7,565 nucleotides of DNA, taken from contig QHBL01000354.1 of the NCBI GenBank assembly GCA_003244125.1, positions 1 to 7,565 on the forward strand, read 5' to 3'. Both the position numbers and the translations under genes were made by a program. Under the pieces are notes generated by a model, which saw only the letters and a program-made list of their open reading frames with translations, was not told the origin of the DNA and did not search any database. Source of the DNA: Chthoniobacterales bacterium. GTDB lineage: Bacteria; Verrucomicrobiota; Verrucomicrobiae; Chthoniobacterales; UBA10450. Positions 1 to 5,888 of this stretch are shown here, one piece after another. How positions within the stretch are numbered: the stretch's first letter is position 1; each line of letters begins with the position of its first letter.

Positions 1-98
1 TTCGGGGAGCACAGGCTGCCAGCCGCGAACTGCGTAGCGGTCCGATAGCGCGTGGCCAGCGGCCAAATGCTACCGGCTGGCAGCCTGTGCTCCCCGAA
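1..98. repeat. Long inverted repeat (REP/REPIN-like palindromic element)
   Basis: The outer 25 bases (1-25, beginning TTCGGGGAGCACAGG) are repeated perfectly in reverse complement at 74-98. Each arm also contains a near-palindrome of its own (GGCTGCCAGCC at 14-24), so either two small hairpins or one long one could form. The 48-base centre has further pairing: GTAGC at 32-36 with GCTAC at 69-73, and TGGCC/GGCCA at 53-65. Two self-complementary arms in inverted orientation is the organisation of REPIN-type elements. No T-run follows, so a classical intrinsic terminator is not supported, although a hairpin 49 bp before glnE could affect read-through from upstream. The left arm starts exactly at the window edge and may extend beyond it. 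It is unlike the repeats at 3338-3444 and 5781-5878. Confidence 0.8.
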
Positions 99-146
99 AC
101 CTCACGATTCGCGTTCGTCTGACGGTGGCGTGATGTTTGCGACCGC

Positions 147-2816
147 ATGAGCTCGCAAGCGGCGTGGATCAAACACAAAGCCGCCGCGTCGCTCAACCCC
201 GAGCAGGTGAGCCGAACCATAGATGCGCTCGCCGCCCAGTGGCCGGGCTCGCTCGACAAATTCCTGCGCGGATTTCCCATCGGAGTCGATGGCCTCATTC
301 ATCTGATCGCGGTCTCCACCATTTGCGCGGAACGTCTGCAACGCGATCCCGAGTTGCTCCATTGGCTTTCCCAACCGGAAATCTGCGCCTCCGATCGCGG
401 CCCGCGCCGAATGCTGGCCGCGCTGCACGCGAGCAAGACCGACATCGCCCGCGATCATTTCCTTCCGTTGCGCGAGTGGAAAGCGCGCGAGATGACGCGG
501 ATCGCGTTACGCGAAGTTGCAGGCATCGCTTCGCTCGAGGAAACCACCGCCGAGCTTTCCTCTCTCGCGCAAGTCTGTCTCGGCGTCGTCTATCAGCATG
601 CCGATGCCACTCTGCGCGCGCGCTACGGCGCACCGGCGACCGAGTTCACGGCTCTGGGCCTCGGCAAACTCGGCGGCCGCGAACTCAATCACAGCTCCGA
701 TATCGACCTGATTTTCCTTTATGGCGAGGAAGGCGAAATCACCTCGCGTCTCACCAATCACCAGTGGCATAACCGTCTCGCCGAAGAAATCCTCAACGCG
801 TTCTCGCCGCGTCAGCCCTCGCTCTGGCGCGTCGATCTGCGTCTCCGGCCCGAAGGCGCCGCCGGTCCGCTTACCCGCTCGCTCGAGAGCATGGAAAATT
901 ATTACGCCGGTTTTGGTGAAACGTGGGAGCGCTTCGCTCTCATGAAAGCCCGGCGCGTGTGCGGCAGCGAAGAGCTGGCCTACGAGTTTCTGCGGCAACA
1001 TCAGCCCTTCATCTTTCCGCGCAGCCCCACGCCCGAGTTGCTCGCCGAGATCGCCGCGCTCAAGCGCCGGATCGAGCGCGAAGTTCCCGCCGACGCACTC
1101 AACGTGAAACTCAGTGCGGGCGGCATTCGCGAGATCGAATTTATCGTGCAAACGCTGCAATTTATGCACGGCGCGCATCATCCATTTCTCCAGGAGACTT
1201 CCACCTTGAAGGCGCTCGGGGGCATCGCGCAGCTCGAGTTGCTGCCTCTGGCCGAGTCGCGCGCGCTCGACCGCGCTTACCGTTTATTACGCCGGATCGA
1301 GCACCGGCTCCAGATAGAAGCTGAACGCCAGACCCATTCCATTCCTGATGATGCGGCAAAGCGTGAACGTCTCGCGCGCAGCCTCGATTTTCCTTCAGCC
1401 GACCATCTTCTGAGCGAACTGCGGGGCGCGAGGGAACAGGTGCGGGAAATCTTCCACCGCCTCGTTGCCTCTGGCACCGCGACGCCTGCGGTGGACTTGC
1501 GAATGTTCGGCGACCAGCCGCGCGCTACGCGTGCGCTGAACGAGCTCGCCCGCGGTTCTTCTTCCTTCCACGTGGCGCCACGCACGCGTCAGATTTTCGG
1601 CAGACTTCGCCCGCTCCTGCTCGAAGAGTTAAGCCGCTGCGCGGATCCCGATGCCACACTCACCGCCATCGTCCGTTTCGTGGAAGCTTTCGGTTTGCGC
1701 AGTCTTCTCTTCGAGCTGCTCGCGACTAATCCGAAATTGCTCGAGCTGCTCGTTCACACTTTCGATGCCAGCGCGCCCGCTACCCAAACGCTCACCCGGC
1801 ATCCGCAGCTCCTCGAAGAAATCACCCGCAGCCCTGATCTCGGTCGCACCCTGTCCGTGGCGGAGCATCGCGCCACGCTGGCGCCGCTACTCAAGCGGCG
1901 CGATTTGGATGCCGTTCGCATTTACCGCAAGATGCAACTCCTGCGCATTACCATGCGCGATGTTATTGGCATCGCGCCGGAGTTATTCGCAGAACTCAGC
2001 GCCCTTGCCGCAGCGTGTCTGCTCGCTGCGGTCGATTGCGTCGGCGCGCCCGATCTTACCATTATCGCGATGGGAAAATTCGGCGGCCGCGAGCTGACCT
2101 ATGGCTCCGATCTGGATCTCATGTTTGTTGGCGACGATTACCGCGGTGCACAAAATCTCATCAACGCGCTGGCCGCGCCGAGCCACGAAGGCGCGATCGC
2201 GTCAATCGATCTGCGGCTCCGGCCTGAAGGCGAGAAGGGACCGTTGATCGCGCCGCTCGAGGCGTTCGCCGCCTATTACCGCGACCGCGCGCAGTTTTGG
2301 GAAATCCAGGCGCTCACGCGCGCGCGACCGATTGCCGGTCCCCACCAAAACGAATTCGCCGCGGTCGCATACTCGGCGTGGTCGCGCGCGGCCTGCGATC
2401 CGGAGCTGTTCCGCAAGATCGGCGCGATGCTCGAACGCATTGGCAAAGAGCGCGGCAGCGGCAATGACGCGCTCGATTTCAAAACCGGCCGCGGCGGAAT
2501 CGTCGAGGCTGAGTTTCTCGTGCAAGCCTTGCAGATGCGCGACGGCGTGCGCGAAGCTTCGATGCTGCGGGCAATCGATCAGCTCCGAATTCCCGAGGCG
2601 AAACGATTGAAGGGGAGCTATGAATTTCTTCGCCGCCTCGAGACAGTGCTGCGGCGCTGGTCGCATGCTGCGGTTTCGCACCTGCCCGCCGACGTGAACG
2701 AGCGCGAAACGCTCGCCTGCCGGATGCGACTGGGGAATGCAGCCGAATTGGAGAGCGCGTGCGCGGACGCGCGCGGGGAGATTCGCAGGATTTTCGGAAA
2801 CTATTTCGCTCAGTGA
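147..2816 (+). CDS. glnE: Bifunctional glutamine synthetase adenylyltransferase/adenylyl-removing enzyme
   Basis: This 889-residue protein is the GlnE that attaches AMP to, and removes it from, the regulatory tyrosine of glutamine synthetase in the cytoplasm. In the known family this responds to PII protein and glutamine. Two tandem nucleotidyltransferase modules are visible. The N-terminal, adenylyl-removing module has GKLGGREL (173-180), SSDIDLIF (183-190, metal-binding Asp185/Asp187), DLRLRPEG (230-237) and GGIREIEF (325-332). The C-terminal, adenylylating module has GKFGGREL (643-650), GSDLDLMF (653-660, Asp655/Asp657), DLRLRPEG (688-695) and GGIVEAEF (783-790). Helical linker regions lie between and after them. 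Both aspartate pairs are intact, so both activities are probably kept. It is slightly shorter than the E. coli protein of about 946 residues. ATG147 is the first usable start after an in-frame stop at 120-122, and no clear Shine-Dalgarno precedes it. No glnA or PII gene is in the window. Its end overlaps the convergent DUF4112 gene by 7 bp. Confidence 0.96.
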   Translation: MSSQAAWIKHKAAASLNPEQVSRTIDALAAQWPGSLDKFLRGFPIGVDGLIHLIAVSTICAERLQRDPELLHWLSQPEICASDRGPRRMLAALHASKTDIARDHFLPLREWKAREMTRIALREVAGIASLEETTAELSSLAQVCLGVVYQHADATLRARYGAPATEFTALGLGKLGGRELNHSSDIDLIFLYGEEGEITSRLTNHQWHNRLAEEILNAFSPRQPSLWRVDLRLRPEGAAGPLTRSLESMENYYAGFGETWERFALMKARRVCGSEELAYEFLRQHQPFIFPRSPTPELLAEIAALKRRIEREVPADALNVKLSAGGIREIEFIVQTLQFMHGAHHPFLQETSTLKALGGIAQLELLPLAESRALDRAYRLLRRIEHRLQIEAERQTHSIPDDAAKRERLARSLDFPSADHLLSELRGAREQVREIFHRLVASGTATPAVDLRMFGDQPRATRALNELARGSSSFHVAPRTRQIFGRLRPLLLEELSRCADPDATLTAIVRFVEAFGLRSLLFELLATNPKLLELLVHTFDASAPATQTLTRHPQLLEEITRSPDLGRTLSVAEHRATLAPLLKRRDLDAVRIYRKMQLLRITMRDVIGIAPELFAELSALAAACLLAAVDCVGAPDLTIIAMGKFGGRELTYGSDLDLMFVGDDYRGAQNLINALAAPSHEGAIASIDLRLRPEGEKGPLIAPLEAFAAYYRDRAQFWEIQALTRARPIAGPHQNEFAAVAYSAWSRAACDPELFRKIGAMLERIGKERGSGNDALDFKTGRGGIVEAEFLVQALQMRDGVREASMLRAIDQLRIPEAKRLKGSYEFLRRLETVLRRWSHAAVSHLPADVNERETLACRMRLGNAAELESACADARGEIRRIFGNYFAQ

Positions 2817-3373
2817 AAGCCGAGTGCGTGCGCCGTAGCCCGGAGAACGAGGAAGCTGACGATGATTCCGACGCCCACGATAATCGCGAGCATGATGAGC
2901 ACGGCAATGACGAAGACCCAATCAGAAGGCCGAGCGCGGCGAACACCCGTGCCGTGAGCTAACAACAATTCGTAATTGCGCTTGTTCGATTTGAACCAGA
3001 ACGAGAAGGCGTCGCCGATGCCGGGAATGATGCCGACGAGCTCGTTGATGAGAATGTTCAGCGACATGCGCGCGAGTAGAATCTTGGGCAAACCGCGGCG
3101 GGCCGCTTGAATGAGAACGAGCGCTGACACCGCCGCAGACGCGGTATCGCCGATGCCGGGAATCAGTCCGAGCAACGGATCGAGGCCGAACTTAAAACGC
3201 GTCTTCGGAATTCCGAGCAGGTCGTCCATGACGAGCGCGACCCAGCGAAACAACGGCTCGAGCGAAGCGCGCTTTCGCTTCTCTTCGGGTGGAAGAACTT
3301 CCCACTCAATATCCTTTGCCGCTCGCGTGCGTTTCCTTGTCATGTCGAGCGAAGCGAACCGCAGTCGCGACAT
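2810..3373 (-). CDS. DUF4112 domain-containing membrane protein
   Basis: This 187-residue protein matches the DUF4112 family, whose function is not known. The diagnostic part is MDDLLGIPKTRFKFGLDPLL at 49-68, leading into GLIPGIGD (69-76), then ARMSLNILINELVG (101-114) followed by IIPGIGD (115-121) and FKSNKRNYELL (127-137). The L-x-G-x-IPGIGD motif therefore occurs twice, which suggests an internal duplication. A strongly hydrophobic stretch at 152-177 is a likely transmembrane helix, and 78-90 is moderately hydrophobic. The first 40 residues are basic and probably flexible. ATG at 3373 is the first start after an in-frame stop at 3380-3382, but residues 1-13 are encoded by an arm of a repeat element. 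Met11 (3343) is the only other ATG before the domain, and neither has a good ribosome site. The gene lies 93 bp downstream of rho on the same strand, so co-transcription is possible, and it converges on glnE. The family call is firm, the start is not. Confidence 0.88.
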   Translation of the reverse strand: MSRLRFASLDMTRKRTRAAKDIEWEVLPPEEKRKRASLEPLFRWVALVMDDLLGIPKTRFKFGLDPLLGLIPGIGDTASAAVSALVLIQAARRGLPKILLARMSLNILINELVGIIPGIGDAFSFWFKSNKRNYELLLAHGTGVRRARPSDWVFVIAVLIMLAIIVGVGIIVSFLVLRATAHALGFH

Positions 3374-3444
3374 CTCTGATCATTCGAAAGCCGCTAAATA
3401 GTCAGGGATTTCCTCGACTCCGCTTCGCTCCGCTCGGAATGACA
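3338..3444. repeat. Inverted pair of REP-like repeats (GTCATNCCGAGCG family), copy 1
   Basis: The left arm (3338-3379, beginning TGTCATGTCGAGCG) and the right arm (3402-3444, which in reverse complement begins TGTCATTCCGAGCGGAGC) are imperfect inverted copies separated by 22 bases. Both continue into a shared GNAGTCGNGR block and end in CTGA. The same family recurs at 5781-5878. The pair lies between rho and the DUF4112 gene, and its left arm runs into the DUF4112 reading frame. No T-tract follows either arm, so it is not a classical terminator, although a hairpin there could stabilise or end the rho transcript. Short repeats with this core are common between genes in several bacterial phyla. 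That they are non-autonomous REPIN-type elements is an inference. Confidence 0.85.
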
Positions 3445-3466
3445 GTTTAGTGACCGGGTGAACCTG

Positions 3467-4825
3467 TTACCCCGGAATGCCCTTCAGCATCTCGGCGTTA
3501 GTCGGAAATTTCCTCACGAACATGAGCAGCCGTTCGATCGCTTCGCCCGGTTTGTGTCCAGCAAGACCGCGCCGGATCAAATTAATCTTCTCCAGTTCCC
3601 ACGGTTGCAGGAGCAACTCTTCGCGGCGCGTGCCGGAAAGGAAAATATCGACGGCCGGATAAATGCGCTGATCGCTGATCTTGCGATCCAGCACCAGTTC
3701 CATGTTTCCCGTGCCCTTGAACTCCTGAAAGATCAGCTCGTCCATGCGGCTGCCGGTTTCGATCAACGCCGTCGCCGCAATTGTAAGCGAGCCGGCTTCC
3801 TCGGTATTGCGCGCCGCGGCGAAAATCTTCCGCGGCGTCTCCATGGCGCGGGCATCGATACCGCCGCTCATCGTCCGCCCGCCGCCGCCCATGGCGTTAT
3901 TGAATGCGCGAGCGGTGCGCGTAATCGAATCGAGCAGAATGAAAACGTTCTCGCCTGCTTCCACCAGCCGTTTCGCGCGCTCGATCGCCAGCTGCGCGAT
4001 GCGGGTGTGACTCTTGATATCGCTGTCATTCGAGCTGGCCATGATTTCGGTCTTGGGATGCGAACGGCGAAAATCGGTCACTTCTTCCGGCCGCTCATCG
4101 ACCAGCAGAATGATGACGCGCATTTCCGGATGATTTTTCACCACCGCATCCGCTATGTGATGGAGCAGCGTCGTCTTGCCGGTGCGCGGCGGCGCCACAA
4201 TGATTCCGCGCTGGCCCATTCCCAACGGCGTCATCAAATCCATGATGCGCGTGGTATACCGGTCCGGCACCGTCTCGAGCTTGATGCGCTTGTTCGGGTT
4301 AATCGTGGTCAACTCTTCGAATGGCCGCAGCCCGTTATATTTCGTCGGCTCACCGCCATTGATCTGAAGCAGCTTGGTCAATTGCGGGCCGCGATTCCCT
4401 CGCCGCGTCTCGCCCTGAATCCACATGCCGTCGCGCAGCCCAAACCGCCGCACGATTTCAGGAGTGACAAAGATATCCTGCGGCGCCTGGACGAAGTTGC
4501 GTTTCGGATCGCGCAGAAAACCGAAGCCTTTGCCGGAAATCTCGATAATGCCCTCGCCGAATTCCGGCTCGCCTTGCACTTCGCCTTCCGTAACGCCATT
4601 CTCAGCCGACTCCGGCTGCGCTTCGCCCGGAGCGTCGTTGTTGTAGCCGCCAGGGTGCCGATCGTTCGAGTAATCGGAATTGAACCCGCCGCGGCGTCGC
4701 GGAAATCGCCGGCGCGGCCGGCGATGTCGTTCGCGATCCGGACGCGGCTGCGCTTCGGGCTGGGATGCAGTGTCCGGCCGTGCCTGGGTGGTCTCAACCG
4801 GCTGGATTTCGTTTTCGTCGCTCAT
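3467..4825 (-). CDS. rho: Transcription termination factor Rho
   Basis: Rho is the hexameric, RNA-dependent ATPase/helicase that terminates transcription on untranslated RNA. This copy has 452 residues. Residues 1-89 are low-complexity: first Gln/Pro/Asp, then a strongly basic patch (RERHRRPRRRFPRRRGG, 31-47), then Asn/Gly/Glu. No standard Rho N-terminal helical domain is seen. The cold-shock-like RNA-binding domain follows (about 90-185), with GKGFGFLR at 98-105. The RecA-type motor contains Walker A APPRTGKTT (211-219, Lys217), DERPEEVT (243-250, presumed catalytic Glu244), the Walker B strand VFILLDS (294-300), the Q-loop GGGGRTMSGG (313-322), FKGTGNMEL (369-377) and SGTRREELL (397-405, presumed arginine finger Arg400). 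The reading frame stays open to 4954, but ATG4825 is preferred because an upstream start would lie inside yebC and add residues unlike Rho. No Shine-Dalgarno is visible. The 43-bp gap after yebC suggests co-transcription. Confidence 0.97.
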   Translation of the reverse strand: MSDENEIQPVETTQARPDTASQPEAQPRPDRERHRRPRRRFPRRRGGFNSDYSNDRHPGGYNNDAPGEAQPESAENGVTEGEVQGEPEFGEGIIEISGKGFGFLRDPKRNFVQAPQDIFVTPEIVRRFGLRDGMWIQGETRRGNRGPQLTKLLQINGGEPTKYNGLRPFEELTTINPNKRIKLETVPDRYTTRIMDLMTPLGMGQRGIIVAPPRTGKTTLLHHIADAVVKNHPEMRVIILLVDERPEEVTDFRRSHPKTEIMASSNDSDIKSHTRIAQLAIERAKRLVEAGENVFILLDSITRTARAFNNAMGGGGRTMSGGIDARAMETPRKIFAAARNTEEAGSLTIAATALIETGSRMDELIFQEFKGTGNMELVLDRKISDQRIYPAVDIFLSGTRREELLLQPWELEKINLIRRGLAGHKPGEAIERLLMFVRKFPTNAEMLKGIPG

Positions 4826-4868
4826 ATCAGTTAGGCGCGGGCCCGCAAAGAGGCGCGCTGGATCTTTC

Positions 4869-5624
4869 TTACGCCGGCAACTTGGCCAGCACTTGCTCAG
4901 GGATTTCCAAATTTGAATAGACGTTCTGCACGTCATCGTCGTCTTCGAGTGCATCGCACAAGCGCAACACCTGTTGCGCCACGGCCTCGTCGCCGACCGT
5001 AATTGTCGTATCGGGGATGAAAGTAAACTTTTGGCTCTCGGGGGTAACGCCTGCGTTTTTGAGCGCCTCAGCTACAGCGTAGAGCTGATCGGGAGCAGTG
5101 GTGACAAGATACACGTCCTCCTCATTTGTCAACTCCTCTGCGCCCGTTTCGAGCACCAGCTCCAGCAGCTTGTCTTCCTCAATCGCCAAGCGCGGCACCA
5201 CGATCTGCCCCTTACGATGGAACATGTAGGAAACGCTCCCGCTCGACGCCAGGTTGCCATGGTTCTTGCTAAAAATACTGCGCACTTCCGCCGCCGTCCG
5301 GTTCTTGTTGTCCGTCGCCGCTTCCACGATCAACGCCACTCCGCCCGGCGCGTAACCTTCATAAACGATCTCCTCGAAATGCGCCGCCTCGCTTCCTTCG
5401 CCCGTGCCGCGTTTGATCGCGCGTTCGATGTTATCATTCGGCATGCTGGTCGCGCGCGCCGCCAGGATGGCGCTGCGCAATCGCGGGTTGCCATTCGAAT
5501 CACCGCCACCGGTCTTCGCCGCGATGGTGATTTCCTTCGAAAGCTTCGAAAAGATCTTCCCGCGTTTGGCGTCGATCGCACCCTTGAACCGTTTAACCTT
5601 GGACCACTTGCTGTGTCCCGCCAT
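4869..5624 (-). CDS. yebC: YebC/PmpR family protein (TACO1-like translation factor)
   Basis: This 251-residue protein has full family length and the defining N-terminus MAGHSKWSKVKRFKGAIDAK (1-20), followed by RGKIFSKLSKEI (21-32). Other family signatures are RSAILAARATSMPNDNIERA (50-69), the YEGYAPGGVALIVEAATDN block (88-106) with NRTAAEVR after it, and the acidic C-terminal ALEDDDDVQNVYSNLEI (225-241). The family was long annotated as transcriptional regulators. More recent work on bacterial YebC and mitochondrial TACO1 supports a role on the ribosome, in translating difficult stretches such as proline runs. Which role applies here cannot be read from sequence. The start is fixed by the conserved MAGHSKW, although the bases just upstream (CTCCCCACC) contain no Shine-Dalgarno, so initiation may rely on other signals. 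rho follows after 43 bp. A 264-bp gap with a repeat and a possible promoter separates it from typA. Confidence 0.96.
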   Translation of the reverse strand: MAGHSKWSKVKRFKGAIDAKRGKIFSKLSKEITIAAKTGGGDSNGNPRLRSAILAARATSMPNDNIERAIKRGTGEGSEAAHFEEIVYEGYAPGGVALIVEAATDNKNRTAAEVRSIFSKNHGNLASSGSVSYMFHRKGQIVVPRLAIEEDKLLELVLETGAEELTNEEDVYLVTTAPDQLYAVAEALKNAGVTPESQKFTFIPDTTITVGDEAVAQQVLRLCDALEDDDDVQNVYSNLEIPEQVLAKLPA

Positions 5625-5741
5625 GGTGGGGAGTTGTTAATTGCGAAAGTTCGTCTGGCCAAATAACCGCTGGTCGTCGGGAACGGGCGCGCCTCGAAGA
5701 GAGATTGGCTTGCGAGGAGGCGAACTAACTACGCAAACTCA

Positions 5742-5765
5742 ACCGCAGTTCTTACGCATTGTCAA
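5742..5765 (-). promoter_or_regulatory. Possible sigma-70-type promoter for yebC-rho
   Basis: On the minus strand, TTGACA (5765-5760) is a perfect -35 hexamer located about 135 bases before the yebC start and just outside the repeat element. At a 17-base spacing the -10 position is TTGAGT (5742-5737), which matches TATAAT poorly, and nothing better stands at 16-18 bases. The -35 match and its position in the only sizeable gap on this strand support the call. The poor -10 box and unknown promoter preferences of the organism weaken it. Confidence 0.25.
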
Positions 5766-5780
5766 TCACTCGCCGCCGCT

Positions 5781-5878
5781 CCGTCATGCCGAGCGCAGCC
5801 GAGGGATTCCGTGGCGCTAGCTGAAAGGTTACTTCCACGGGATCCTTCGACTCCGCTTTGCTGCGCTCAGGATGACGG
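5781..5878. repeat. Inverted pair of REP-like repeats (GTCATNCCGAGCG family), copy 2
   Basis: The left arm (5781-5814, beginning CCGTCATGCCGAGCGCAGC) and the right arm (5835-5878, which in reverse complement begins CCGTCATCCTGAGCGCAGC) are inverted copies separated by about 20 bases. Both end in the block CGARGGATYCCGTGG. The right arm carries about 9-10 extra bases (AAAGCGGAGT) missing from the left, so the left arm looks like an internally shortened version. The core is that of the element at 3338-3444. It sits 10 bp beyond the typA stop and can form a long hairpin in the typA 3' end, but no T-run follows on the minus strand, so Rho-independent termination is not indicated. Confidence 0.87.
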
Positions 5879-5888
5879 CATCCGCGGT

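Larger units (their letters stand above)
5625..5888. other. yebC-typA intergenic region
   Basis: This 264-bp gap is the largest in the window. Next to typA it holds the inverted repeat pair (5781-5878), starting only 10 bases after the typA stop codon. The rest (5625-5780) would be the yebC leader and contains the weak promoter candidate. I see no riboswitch, small gene with a ribosome site, or T-rich terminator here. Confidence 0.6.

Noticed and set aside
2202..2921. 239-codon minus-strand frame opposite the end of glnE, and a 224-codon one at 507-1181
   Set aside because: Both are complementary to strongly conserved glnE motifs. They contain no recognisable domain, and the first also crosses the DUF4112 gene.
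3444..3475. Small hairpin (CCGGG/CCCGG) across the rho stop codon
   Set aside because: Only a 5-bp stem with a loose loop and no T-run; not enough to call a terminator.
3458..4834. 458-codon open frame on the + strand, opposite the whole of rho
   Set aside because: Its composition (rich in Arg, Ala, His) is that of an antisense shadow of a GC-rich gene, it resembles no protein I know, and Rho on the other strand is unmistakable.
4826..4954. Upstream start for rho that would add 43 residues
   Set aside because: The extension lies inside the yebC coding sequence, is unlike Rho, and the MSDE start at 4825 falls right after the yebC end.
5619..5633. CCACCATGG around the yebC start resembles a eukaryotic Kozak sequence
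   Set aside because: Chance match; the genes, spacing and codon use are plainly bacterial.
5781..5878. Intrinsic terminator for typA
   Set aside because: The hairpin is long and interrupted, has no T-run after it on the minus strand, and shares its sequence with another element, so a repeat is the better call.
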